This document shows, piece by piece, positions 24,532 through 32,250 of a stretch of 41,453 nucleotides of DNA (positions are counted from its first letter, which is position 1; the number at the start of each line of letters is the position of its first letter). A model generated the notes under the pieces. That model had not been told where the DNA came from, did no database searches, and saw nothing but the letters and a program-made list of their open reading frames with translations. The stretch spans positions 1-41,453 of the forward strand of contig JAFZNE010000050.1 of the NCBI GenBank assembly GCA_017553035.1, given 5' to 3'. The translations under genes and the position numbers were made by a program. Origin of the DNA: Lachnospiraceae bacterium (GTDB lineage: Bacteria > Bacillota > Clostridia > Lachnospirales > Lachnospiraceae).

Positions 24532-25773
24532 TCAATTTTTTAAAAATGCTTTTGCAGCGGCATAGGCCGTCGACCAGGCTATCTGAAGATTGAATCCGCC
24601 GGTCAGTGCATCCACATCAAGTACTTCTCCGATAAAATAGAGTCCCTTTACAAGTTTTGATTCCATTGTAGACGGATTGATCTCCTTGACATTCACGCCG
24701 CCCTTTGTTATCACGGCTTCGTTATATCCTCCGAGTCCGGTTACTGTCAGCGGAAATCCCTTGATCAGATCGATCAGGATCTTTCGTTCGCCTTTTGTTA
24801 CGGAATTGACCTTCTTCTCCGGATCGATCCCGCTGAGTTTCACGATCACGGGAATCATGCTTGAAGGAAGAAGCTTAACGAGGGAATTCGAAAACTGCCT
24901 GTTCTGCATCTCGTCAAAATCCTTCAGTATGCGTTTATCCAGCATTTCCCGGTCAAGCGCCGGCTTCAGGTCTATTTTGACTGTTGCGCCGTCTTGTACC
25001 AGCTTTTTGGTATGAAGTGCCGAAAGGCTTAAGACGAGCGGTCCGCTTATCCCGTTATGCGTAAACAGCAGTTCCCCCATTTCCTTAAACACACATTTGC
25101 CGCCTATCTCGGCCGACAGGACAACATTTTTAAGTGACAGGCCTTCCATCTCAGCGGTATAATTCTCACTGCATTTCAGACCGGTAAGTGATGGAAATGT
25201 CTCGGTAACCTTGTGTCCGGCACGTTCGGCAAATATATATCCGTCTCCGGTCGAACCCGTTGAAGGATAACTCAATCCTCCGGTCGCGATAAAACAGGCA
25301 TCTGCTTCGATCTTCCCGATATTTTTTTCGTCAGTTAAGATCCCTTGAAAAACACCGTCCTGAATGATTATATCCTTAACCGCCGTATTGAGCAATATCT
25401 TTACCCCGATTTTGCGAAGAGCGGTCTCAAGAGCTTTTATCACATCCGATGATTTATCACTTTCGGGAAATACCCTGTTGCCACGTTCGGTCTTGAGTTT
25501 TAGCCCCAGAGCTTCAAAGAAATCCATAACGGAAAATGAATCGAATCCATAAATGCTGCTGTACAGAAATCTTGAATTGGTAACGATATTATTGATCAGA
25601 TCCTCTGCCGGGCATGCGTTCGTCAGGTTGCATCTTCCTTTGCCGGTAATATACAGTTTTTTACCGAGCTTCTCGTTCTTCTCGACCAGGATCACTTCGG
25701 CTCCGCCCCGGGCTGCGCATAGCGCCGCCATCGTTCCTGCGGCACCGCCCCCTACTACTGCAAGTTTTCTCAT
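24532..25773 (-). CDS. BaiN/HI0933-family FAD-dependent oxidoreductase
   Basis: A 413-residue flavoprotein of the HI0933/YtfP/BaiN family. The N-terminus has the FAD-binding Rossmann motif VVGGGAAGTMAALCAARGG with the Glu-ending strand ILVEKN, then GKKLYITGKGRCNLTN, a family hallmark. FIATGGLSYPSTGSTGDGY and the C-terminal GLYFIGEVLDVDALTGGFNLQ are also present. BaiN was reported to act in bile-acid 7-dehydroxylation, but most family members, including neighbours of cmk in Lachnospiraceae, have no proven substrate, so I give no gene symbol. GGAG 7 bases upstream sets the start. This site belongs to a 26-base repeat shared with rnc. Confidence 0.92.
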   Translation of the reverse strand: MRKLAVVGGGAAGTMAALCAARGGAEVILVEKNEKLGKKLYITGKGRCNLTNACPAEDLINNIVTNSRFLYSSIYGFDSFSVMDFFEALGLKLKTERGNRVFPESDKSSDVIKALETALRKIGVKILLNTAVKDIIIQDGVFQGILTDEKNIGKIEADACFIATGGLSYPSTGSTGDGYIFAERAGHKVTETFPSLTGLKCSENYTAEMEGLSLKNVVLSAEIGGKCVFKEMGELLFTHNGISGPLVLSLSALHTKKLVQDGATVKIDLKPALDREMLDKRILKDFDEMQNRQFSNSLVKLLPSSMIPVIVKLSGIDPEKKVNSVTKGERKILIDLIKGFPLTVTGLGGYNEAVITKGGVNVKEINPSTMESKLVKGLYFIGEVLDVDALTGGFNLQIAWSTAYAAAKAFLKN

Positions 25774-25776
25774 ATT

Positions 25777-25802
25777 TAATCTCCATGCTGCGAATGAAAT
25801 GA
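25777..25802. repeat. 26-base repeat, copy 2 (before the flavoprotein gene)
   Basis: One mismatch to 19469-19494. Here the sequence just beyond (AGCAGC, at 25803) also allows a small GCTGC/GCAGC stem over the repeat, which copy 1 lacks. Confidence 0.75.
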
Positions 25803-25839
25803 GCAGCTAATTTTTCACACTATGCTCCTTTACACAAAG

Positions 25840-25875
25840 AAGCCCCCGGTTATCAAGGACTTCTCATTGGTTTTT
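25840..25875 (-). terminator. possible weak terminator after the lipoprotein gene
   Basis: AGAAGTCC can pair with GGGGCTTCT on the minus strand, with the loop TTGATAACC. The T-run after it is short (CTTCTTTGTG). The 140-base gap 25774-25913 otherwise shows only copy 2 of the repeat. Confidence 0.35.
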
Positions 25876-25913
25876 TACTGATACATATCTGTTTTATACC
25901 TGTACAGACCTGA

Positions 25914-26444
25914 TTATTTACCCATGTATATCGAATTCAGGACAAGCGTGTAATTCTTGGTCGAATATTCCTTGCCGTTAATGTAAAAGCTTACGCCCTT
26001 TACATCTTCAATATTGTCGAGAATGCTCTGCGCTGCGGCATCCAGAACCGATTGTTCGACCTGTTTGCCCATCGCCGCAACATCATATATAGAATCGTCA
26101 AAACTTATCCTGCAGATGCCGTCAACGACCGAAGTATCATCGATCACTATATCTATAGACTCATCCTCGAGTGCATCGGTAAAATACCCCAGGATAAGCT
26201 CCGGAGTGATCGCGGTCGAATCATCAACAAGGAAAGAAGCCGTTGAGATCCTGCCGTCAGCACTTACTGAATAATAACTTACTTTTGAAACTCCTGCGCT
26301 GTTCGGGATAACATAGCTTGTTGCTTTCGGATCCTCTTTATCATCGGGTCCCGGAGGATCAACTTTGCCGGATTTGCAGGAAACTAAAAAAGCGCATAAT
26401 ACGATCATGCCTAAAAAGATCGAAATATGCGCATGTTTTTTCAC
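25914..26444 (-). CDS. lipoprotein with GerMN-like domain
   Basis: A 176-residue secreted lipoprotein. From a GTG start at 26444 it reads MKKHAHISIFLGMIVLCAFLVSC, a signal peptide with lipobox LVSC; GGAGG lies 8 bases before that GTG. A Pro/Asp-rich linker follows (DPPGPDDKEDP). The C-terminal domain (about 45-175) resembles GerMN domains: a VVDGICRISFDDS strand, a helix VEQSVLDAAAQSILDNI, and VSFYINGKEY. GerMN domains occur in sporulation and germination proteins and in cell-envelope lipoproteins. The role here is unknown. A possible 12-residue leader ORF (26441-26479) ends overlapping the start (GTGA), suggesting coupled translation. Confidence 0.82.
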   Translation of the reverse strand: MKKHAHISIFLGMIVLCAFLVSCKSGKVDPPGPDDKEDPKATSYVIPNSAGVSKVSYYSVSADGRISTASFLVDDSTAITPELILGYFTDALEDESIDIVIDDTSVVDGICRISFDDSIYDVAAMGKQVEQSVLDAAAQSILDNIEDVKGVSFYINGKEYSTKNYTLVLNSIYMGK

Positions 26445-26479
26445 CTGTTCCACCTCCGCCCCAGCATCAGGTACGTCAT
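26441..26479 (-). CDS. possible leader peptide before the lipoprotein
   Basis: A 12-codon ORF (MTYLMLGRRWNR) that ends with a TGA overlapping the lipoprotein GTG. Its own binding site is weak (GGAGAGG about 13 bases upstream). It could be chance; its value is the GTGA overlap, which would couple translation. Confidence 0.25.
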   Translation of the reverse strand: MTYLMLGRRWNR

Positions 26480-26569
26480 CTTTACTTAAAACCTCTCCTT
26501 ATGCGAATGTAAATCCTAATGTTGTCACATGTATGTTAAAAAATGATCATTTTTGTGTTTATTCCGCAG

Positions 26570-27112
26570 TTATTTTGTAGCTTTCCTGAAGATATCGAAA
26601 TTCTTTATGATGTAATCCACCAATGACAATACCGTAAAGAAAGATGCGATCCAGACAAATAAATTCTGAGCCAGATAGCTGTAATCGTTATCAATATCTA
26701 GAATGAACAGCACACAGAGGATCATCTGAGTAACGGTCTTGATCTTGCCCCAGATACTTGCCATGATGATCTGCTTCTTCTCGGCTGCTATCTGTCTGAT
26801 ACCGCTGATTATGAACTCTCTCGCAATGATCAGGATCGCACACCATGCAGGGAAATTATCCCTTTCCTTTACAAAGCAGATCAGCGCAGTACAAACAAGG
26901 AGTTTGTCGGCGAGCGGATCCATCAGCTTACCGAAATCGGTAACCATATTCTTCTTACGTGCAAGATATCCGTCGAAAAAGTCAGAAAGGCATGCGATCA
27001 GAAAAACCACGAGTGCGGCTATTTTGGCCCAATCGTAGGGAAGCAGGATTATCACCGCAAAAACAGGAACCAGAAAGAATCTGGCTACCGTAATCTTATT
27101 AGGCAAATTCAT
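26570..27112 (-). CDS. pgsA: CDP-diacylglycerol-glycerol-3-phosphate phosphatidyltransferase
   Basis: An integral membrane enzyme that makes phosphatidylglycerol phosphate, the precursor of phosphatidylglycerol and cardiolipin. The 180-residue protein starts MNLPNKITVARFFLVPVF and has four to five membrane helices. The CDP-alcohol phosphotransferase motif D-G-x2-A-R-x8-G-x3-D-x3-D appears as SDFFDGYLARKKNMVTDFGK followed by LMDPLADK. GGAGG, inside the end of rimO, lies 9 bases before the ATG. The start is 2 bases after the rimO stop, a rimO-pgsA pairing common in Firmicutes. Confidence 0.96.
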   Translation of the reverse strand: MNLPNKITVARFFLVPVFAVIILLPYDWAKIAALVVFLIACLSDFFDGYLARKKNMVTDFGKLMDPLADKLLVCTALICFVKERDNFPAWCAILIIAREFIISGIRQIAAEKKQIIMASIWGKIKTVTQMILCVLFILDIDNDYSYLAQNLFVWIASFFTVLSLVDYIIKNFDIFRKATK

Positions 27113-27113
27113 A

Positions 27114-28448
27114 TTACAAATCCTCCTCAACTTCGGTTCCTATAAGATCATATCCGTTATAATCGCGGATCCTTACATTTAATAAAGTGCCTGAAATCAG
27201 GTCTTTTCCGGACTCAACAAATACACTTCCGTCTATATCGGGAGCATCCATGTATGTCCTTCCGATATATACGTCCTCACCGCTTATCTTTCCGTCGATC
27301 ATAACGGTGAATACTCTGTCTTTCAGAGCTTCATTCTTTTCGAAAACAACTTTCTGCTGTGCAAGCATCAGTTCCTTGCGGCGCTTTTTCTTGACCGTTT
27401 CACGGATCTGATCTTTCATCTTCGCTGCAGGCGTATCTTCTTCACGTGAATAAGTAAATACTCCCACACGGTCAAGCTTGTAATCCTCGATGAATTTAAC
27501 AAGCTCGCGATGGTCTTCTTCCGTTTCTCCGGGGAAACCGGCGATCAGCGAAGTTCTTATCGCTATACCCGGGGCCTCTCTTCGAAGCCTTTCGATCATA
27601 TTTCTTATCTGTGTTCCGTTCGTCCTCCGGCCCATACGCTGGAGGATCCGGTCGGAAATATGCTGGATCGGCATATCTATGTATCTGCACAGTTTCGGCT
27701 GTTTTTTGAAAGCATTGATCAGTTCTTCACCTATCTCTTCGGGATAACAGTACATTATCCTGATCCACCGGATTCCTTCGATCGAACACAATCTGTCAAT
27801 TAGTTCGCCGATCATATTCTTTCCGTAAATATCGGAACCGTAGATCGTTGTTTCCTGTGCTACCAGGATCAGTTCATTAACTCCCGAATCGGCAAGCCTA
27901 CGCGCCTCATCCATAAGCCTTTCCATAGGCTCGCTCCTGTACGTGCCCCTGATATAAGGGATAATACAGTAAGTACATCGTTTGTCGCAGCCTTCGGCGA
28001 TCTTGAGATAAGAATAATGGCTGATACTGCTTCTCATTCTCGGTATATCACCGTGATCTTCATACCGGTCTCCTGTGCGTACAAGCCCTTTTTCCCTGTT
28101 CTCAAGAGATCTGAGGACCGCGGCTATCTCACCGCATGCATAAGTACCGATAACTGCATCAACTTCGGGTATTTCCTTGATGATCTCATCTTTGTAGCGC
28201 TGTGCCAGACAGCCCGCTGCGATCAGAAACTTAAGATTGCCGTTCTGCTTCATTTCCGAAAGCTGGAGCAGAGTCTCAATGCTCTCTTTCTTGGCATCGT
28301 GAATAAAGCAGCAGGTATTGACTATAACGGCATCCGCACTCTCTTCATCATCGGTGAGCTCATAGCCCTCCGAATTCAATATACCGAGCATTTTCTCGGT
28401 ATCAACGAGATTCTTATCACAGCCGAGTGAGACAAAACATATCTTCAT
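27114..28448 (-). CDS. rimO: ribosomal protein S12 methylthiotransferase RimO
   Basis: A radical-SAM enzyme that adds a methylthio group to an Asp of S12. The 444-residue protein starts MKICFVSLGCDKNLVDTE, the UPF0004 domain with three further cluster Cys (VNTCCF, AAGCLAQR). The radical SAM motif is GCDKRCTYCIIPYIRG. A TRAM domain closes the protein (VFTVMIDGKISGEDVYIGRT to the end). SLGCDKN near the start separates RimO from MiaB. The ATG overlaps the stop of the preceding gene by one base (TGATG), so translation is likely coupled. An in-frame ATG ten codons upstream lies inside that gene. Confidence 0.96.
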   Translation of the reverse strand: MKICFVSLGCDKNLVDTEKMLGILNSEGYELTDDEESADAVIVNTCCFIHDAKKESIETLLQLSEMKQNGNLKFLIAAGCLAQRYKDEIIKEIPEVDAVIGTYACGEIAAVLRSLENREKGLVRTGDRYEDHGDIPRMRSSISHYSYLKIAEGCDKRCTYCIIPYIRGTYRSEPMERLMDEARRLADSGVNELILVAQETTIYGSDIYGKNMIGELIDRLCSIEGIRWIRIMYCYPEEIGEELINAFKKQPKLCRYIDMPIQHISDRILQRMGRRTNGTQIRNMIERLRREAPGIAIRTSLIAGFPGETEEDHRELVKFIEDYKLDRVGVFTYSREEDTPAAKMKDQIRETVKKKRRKELMLAQQKVVFEKNEALKDRVFTVMIDGKISGEDVYIGRTYMDAPDIDGSVFVESGKDLISGTLLNVRIRDYNGYDLIGTEVEEDL

Positions 28449-28987
28449 CAAAGTATCTGATCCCAATCCCAATCCCATTCGTTATTTTCAAAATCAAGAG
28501 TAAAATATGTATCCATATCGGTCTTGTCGGTATTCTCAAATGCACCGATGCCGGCCTTGGTATAAAGATAATAGTTGCCGTCTTTCATGAAGAATCTGAA
28601 TCTTAAAACGCCGTTGAAATCGCTTCTGAAATCACCGTCGAAGATCTGAAGCTCTTCCTCACCTTCGAAAGTAACAAGGATGATACATTCATATGATTCC
28701 TCGGCGCCACCGGTAAATTTGATAGCCGAGCCGTAATCGATCTTGAGTTCCTCACCTGCGGCAAGTGAGCCTTCAAACAGGTTGTCCACGAGATTGCCTT
28801 CATCATCGCTGAAATAGATCACCATGGATTCAATATTCTTATCCGTTTCATTGGACAGATACATCTTACCTCTTGCAAGAGTATCAAGTATAACTATTAC
28901 AATAACGGCTATCAGCACAACGCTGAGAACAGCCGATAAAATGATTATCAGTTTCTTTCTGTCAATTGTTATCTTTTCTTTTTTCAT
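28448..28987 (-). CDS. membrane-anchored protein of unknown function
   Basis: 179 residues with one membrane helix near 13-35 (LIIILSAVLSVVLIAVIVIVI) and an acidic outer domain of about 140 residues. The outer part has strands such as MVIYFSDDEGNLVDNLF and LRFRFFMKDGNYYLYTKAG, and ends with an unusual Trp-Asp repeat (NNEWDWDWDQIL). I do not recognise the family. It overlaps the mrpG end by 26 bases and the rimO start by 1 base, with GAGGTG 7 bases before the ATG, so it is tied to both genes by translation. Confidence 0.8.
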   Translation of the reverse strand: MKKEKITIDRKKLIIILSAVLSVVLIAVIVIVILDTLARGKMYLSNETDKNIESMVIYFSDDEGNLVDNLFEGSLAAGEELKIDYGSAIKFTGGAEESYECIILVTFEGEEELQIFDGDFRSDFNGVLRFRFFMKDGNYYLYTKAGIGAFENTDKTDMDTYFTLDFENNEWDWDWDQIL

Positions 28988-29330
28988 CAGGTTTCACCTC
29001 AAAGTTAATATTATCTATCTCTTCCACTTCCGGGGTATTCGCTTCATCGACATTCCGCACTAAGTTGGCGATAAGATGAGAAGATACCGGCCCGGCCAGC
29101 CAGAAGAAAAAAATAATCGCAAGCAGCTTCAGCGAAGTAAAATTGAAACCGCATAAAACCACAAGCCCGGCCAGGATAAAAAGGATCGCCAGAGTATCCC
29201 CCATCGCGGCCGAATGCATCCTGTTAAGGACATACTTAAACCGGAAAACTCCGATCACGGATGTTATCTCAAATATAACGCCTGTCGTGATCAAAATGAT
29301 CGCAACAATGATCCTTATCTTTTCAAGCAT
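28962..29330 (-). CDS. mrpG: Na+/H+ antiporter subunit MrpG
   Basis: A 122-residue membrane protein of the MnhG/MrpG family with three helices (about 6-26, 42-60, 66-88). The family motif is VFRFKYVLNRMHSAAMGDTLA, followed by FWLAGPVSSHLIA near 75-87. The C-terminus is charged and cytoplasmic (EVKPDEKRKDNN). It starts 5 bases after the mrpF stop. In complete Mrp systems subunits A to G together exchange Na+ for H+. Only E, F and G are present here. Such EFG trios may support other ion-translocating complexes, or the large subunits may be elsewhere. Confidence 0.9.
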   Translation of the reverse strand: MLEKIRIIVAIILITTGVIFEITSVIGVFRFKYVLNRMHSAAMGDTLAILFILAGLVVLCGFNFTSLKLLAIIFFFWLAGPVSSHLIANLVRNVDEANTPEVEEIDNINFEVKPDEKRKDNN

Positions 29331-29335
29331 ATCCG

Positions 29336-29662
29336 TTATACCTTTTTGCGACTACTTTTGCGTTCTTTGTTGAGTTTGTTGGCTTTCGCCTCTCGATAAA
29401 CTCCGATATATATCTTGGTAAGCACGACAACCGCAAGGAAGCTTATCATGGCGTAGATCGCGGAAATATCCGCAAGCCAGGCTTCTTTCATCAGTACGGT
29501 AAGTACCGCGATTATCATTATGATGATCGTGCCGATCATATTGATCGAAACGATCCTGTCGGCGATCGTAGGTCCGATGATCGCCCTTATGAAACAGGCA
29601 AATACCAGAACCAGCAGTATTCCTGTCACAACGATCAGGAACCATTCAACATATCCGTTCAC
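29336..29662 (-). CDS. mrpF: Na+/H+ antiporter subunit MrpF
   Basis: A 108-residue membrane protein of the MnhF/MrpF family. The start is a GTG at 29662, giving MNGYVEWFLIVVTGILLVLV; GGAGG lies 7 bases upstream, and the GTGA overlaps the mrpE stop by 4 bases. The family core RAIIGPTIADRIVSINMIGT is followed by two more helices and DISAIYAMISFLAVVVLTK, then a basic tail. It is translationally coupled to mrpE and leads into mrpG. Confidence 0.9.
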   Translation of the reverse strand: MNGYVEWFLIVVTGILLVLVFACFIRAIIGPTIADRIVSINMIGTIIIMIIAVLTVLMKEAWLADISAIYAMISFLAVVVLTKIYIGVYREAKANKLNKERKSSRKKV

Positions 29663-30123
29663 AGCTTCGCCTCCATTTTCTTCAGCCTCCGTACGAATAC
29701 CGAATCGGAAATGCCGTTCCCGAGCTTCTTGTCGAGACAATGGACATAATATTCGTCATCATGCATCGATGATGTTATCGTACCCGGCGTGAGCGTGATC
29801 GAATTCGCTAACAGGACTTTCGCATATCTGCTTTTCAGGTCCGTATGAAAATGAACCACTACCGGTTCTATTTCACGTGCTTTGAAAAGTATCAGCTTCA
29901 TTACCGTAAAATTCGCCTTGATAATCTCGATCAGAAGAACAAAGATGTAGATGATCAGATCCGGCAGGATCTTCAACGCACGCAGTTCTTTTCTGAACGA
30001 ATAACCGAAGAATCTTACAAGGAAGAAGCATATCAGTCCGGAGATCGCGACTCCGAACAGAAGCACTTCTATGGTAAATCTGCCGTTAAATACGATCCAA
30101 AGGAGCGTTAAAAGCAAAAACAT
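29659..30123 (-). CDS. mrpE: Na+/H+ antiporter subunit MrpE
   Basis: A 154-residue member of the MnhE/MrpE family with two membrane regions at the N-terminus (1-35) and one near 52-75, and a cytoplasmic C-terminal domain. The hallmark segment reads RYAKVLLANSITLTPGTIT, followed by YYVHCLD. AGAGG lies 7 bases before the ATG. It is the first of an mrpE-F-G trio that follows ftsZ after a 64-base gap with a hairpin. No mrpA, B, C or D is seen. Confidence 0.9.
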   Translation of the reverse strand: MFLLLTLLWIVFNGRFTIEVLLFGVAISGLICFFLVRFFGYSFRKELRALKILPDLIIYIFVLLIEIIKANFTVMKLILFKAREIEPVVVHFHTDLKSRYAKVLLANSITLTPGTITSSMHDDEYYVHCLDKKLGNGISDSVFVRRLKKMEAKL

Positions 30124-30153
30124 AACATATCCTCTTACGATTTATCAGCGAAA

Positions 30154-30179
30154 GACCTGATACATCGCTGCATCAGGTC
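30154..30179 (-). terminator. hairpin between ftsZ and mrpE
   Basis: GACCTGAT pairs perfectly with ATCAGGTC over a 10-base loop, 8 bases after the ftsZ stop. Only CTTTCG follows, so termination may be partial and some ftsZ transcripts could continue into mrpEFG. Confidence 0.5.
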
Positions 30180-30187
30180 AAATACCT

Positions 30188-31426
30188 TTATTTTCCGCCT
30201 TTTTTCTGTAGGAATACCGGAATATTGATGCTACCCTGTTCATTTCCCTTGTTGTCGTTATTGACCGTGTTCTGTGCCGGTGCGCTCTTCTTGGGAGGTT
30301 CCGCGGCAGCCTGTCTTTGCTGTGTCAGCGAAGCTGCGGTCGCGGCAGCACGTGCACGGACATTCTGGGCATTCTGTGAAGGAGTGTTGGTATGCAGGAA
30401 GAAATCAAGAGCTGAAGGCTTAAGTCCTGCTTTCTCATCACTTTCATCTATGCTGATATCCTCGGGTGACTCGGGAATTCCCACACCTTCGATACCTGTT
30501 GCTATAACGGTAACGGTTACAACATCATCATCACCGTCGCACAGACCGAAGATAACGTTGGCTCCGGGTCCTGCAAGCTGGCTGACAACCTCTGCCGCTT
30601 CCTGGACTTCCGGAACATATACCTTTCCTGTAAAGTTAAGTATGATATCTCTTGCGCCTTCGATCGATGTTTCGAGAAGCGGTGACGAGATCGCGATCCT
30701 GACTGCATCGATGCACTTGTTGTCGCCCGATGCGGTACCGATACCGATATGGGCAACTCCCTTGTCTTTCATTACCGTACTTACATCGGCAAAGTCAAGG
30801 TTGATCAATCCGTTATTGTTGATCAGATCGGTGATACCCTGTACACCCTGATGCAGAACTTCGTCCGCACGTCTGAATGCATCGGTCATCATTGTATTGC
30901 GATCCGAAATATCGAGCAGTTTATCATTCGGGATAACGATCAGCGTATCGACCTGGTCTTTGAGCCTTGCGATTCCGGCCATCGCATTCTCCATACGTCT
31001 CTGTCCTTCGAAAGAGAAAGGCTTGGTCACGATACCTACCGTAAGTATGCCCATGCTCTTGGCTGCGTGCGCAACAACGGGTGCGGCACCGGTACCTGTT
31101 CCGCCGCCCATACCGCATGTAACGAATACCATATCGGCATCACGGATTGCTTCGGTTATCTCGTCTATATTCTCTTCAGCGGCCTTTTCACCGATCTCGG
31201 GACGTGCACCTGCACCCAGTCCCTTGGTCAGTTTCTCGCCAATGGCAATGATATTGTCGGTCTTGCAGGTTCTCAGTTGCTGTTTATCGGTATTGATGCA
31301 AATAAATTCAACGCCGGTTATCTTCTCGTCGATCATGCGGTTAACCGCATTGTTCCCAGCTCCTCCGACGCCGACTACCTTAATCTTGGCCGATGAAATG
31401 TTGTTTTCATTTCTAATTTCGAGCAC
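30188..31426 (-). CDS. ftsZ: cell division protein FtsZ
   Basis: The tubulin-like GTPase that forms the division ring. The 412-residue product shows [17 protein letters not shown], the tubulin signature [17 protein letters not shown] and [11 protein letters not shown], a Gln/Ala-rich linker after about 320, and the C-terminal peptide [13 protein letters not shown] that binds partner proteins. The GTG at 31426 (MLEIRNENN) is preferred because AAAGGAGG lies 8 bases upstream; an in-frame ATG eight codons earlier would place that site inside the coding region. It has its own predicted promoter and is the last gene of the dcw cluster. Confidence 0.97.
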   Translation of the reverse strand: MLEIRNENNISSAKIKVVGVGGAGNNAVNRMIDEKITGVEFICINTDKQQLRTCKTDNIIAIGEKLTKGLGAGARPEIGEKAAEENIDEITEAIRDADMVFVTCGMGGGTGTGAAPVVAHAAKSMGILTVGIVTKPFSFEGQRRMENAMAGIARLKDQVDTLIVIPNDKLLDISDRNTMMTDAFRRADEVLHQGVQGITDLINNNGLINLDFADVSTVMKDKGVAHIGIGTASGDNKCIDAVRIAISSPLLETSIEGARDIILNFTGKVYVPEVQEAAEVVSQLAGPGANVIFGLCDGDDDVVTVTVIATGIEGVGIPESPEDISIDESDEKAGLKPSALDFFLHTNTPSQNAQNVRARAAATAASLTQQRQAAAEPPKKSAPAQNTVNNDNKGNEQGSINIPVFLQKKGGK

Positions 31427-31456
31427 TGGTTTTTCCTCCTTTAAACACATAAATAT

Positions 31457-31485
31457 ATATTACATTTCTTTAACGCAATAATCAA
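31457..31485 (-). promoter_or_regulatory. predicted promoter of ftsZ
   Basis: TTGATT (31480-31485), 17 bases, then TAATAT (31457-31462) on the minus strand, in the 83-base gap between ftsQ and ftsZ. Confidence 0.45.
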
Positions 31486-31509
31486 GAAAAAATAAATAAA
31501 TATTTTAAT

Positions 31510-32250
31510 TTATTCCTCAAAATCTTCATTTTCATCGATCAGTCTTGCGGTTATCTGTGTATTCTTCGGCGAATAATTGCGCATATCCACACGGAAAGCC
31601 TTGTCCCCGTACTCTTCCCTGAGTGACGCAAACACCGGTGAAATATTATTTATCCTGTAGTCGTTATCGCCGTCAATTCCCAGCAGGATGATATTTTCAC
31701 CGATATACAAAGTGATGTCGTTTCTGATGCCGAATACTATTCTTTCCGCAGCCAGCGAATTCTTTTCAAGGGATTTAAGTATTGTCATTAATGTTGTGAA
31801 GAGGTCCGAATTGCCCATCTTCAGCTTCTCGCCCATGGTCACATCCAGGAATTCAAGCCCTTCTACCACAGGGATCCCGTTAAGAGGCGTATCCGCGCTC
31901 TCCACCACTACGCCTTCCCTGTCAAAATGGATGTACTTTCCCATATGGCTTACACATCCGGCTACGGATTTTCCGTAAACATATATGATCACCGAATTCT
32001 TGTCGACTATTTCGACATCGGTCTTCTCGACAAAAGGTATTTTACTCTTGGTATTCTTATTCACCCTCCAGGCGAAAAAATGTGTATACTTATCAAGCCT
32101 GCTTCCGTTGAAGATCATGTTCCTGATCTCTTCATCCGAATATATGCTGTCATTTCGGATCTCGACATTCTCAAGCCGGAAACTGACCAGATAAAATACG
32201 ACGGCCGCAACGGCTATCAAAAGCAGACTAAGCTTGGTATACCTCTTCAT
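31510..32250 (-). CDS. ftsQ: cell division protein FtsQ/DivIB
   Basis: A bitopic membrane protein of the divisome. The 246 residues have a short cytoplasmic N-terminus (MKRYTK), one membrane helix (about 7-24), a POTRA-type domain (VEIRNDSIYSDEEIRNMI, about 28-95) and an FtsQ beta domain (about 98-235). The spacing and fold are right for FtsQ/DivIB, although sequence conservation is low as usual. It overlaps the ftsW end by 23 bases, so it is translated with ftsW. It lies directly before ftsZ; ftsA is absent, as in many Clostridia. Confidence 0.85.
   Translation of the reverse strand: MKRYTKLSLLLIAVAAVVFYLVSFRLENVEIRNDSIYSDEEIRNMIFNGSRLDKYTHFFAWRVNKNTKSKIPFVEKTDVEIVDKNSVIIYVYGKSVAGCVSHMGKYIHFDREGVVVESADTPLNGIPVVEGLEFLDVTMGEKLKMGNSDLFTTLMTILKSLEKNSLAAERIVFGIRNDITLYIGENIILLGIDGDNDYRINNISPVFASLREEYGDKAFRVDMRNYSPKNTQITARLIDENEDFEE

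Noticed and set aside
26539-26554. Perfect 16-base palindrome AAAAATGATCATTTTT between pgsA and the lipoprotein gene
   Set aside because: Very AT-rich and too short to separate from chance; could be an operator but nothing else supports it.
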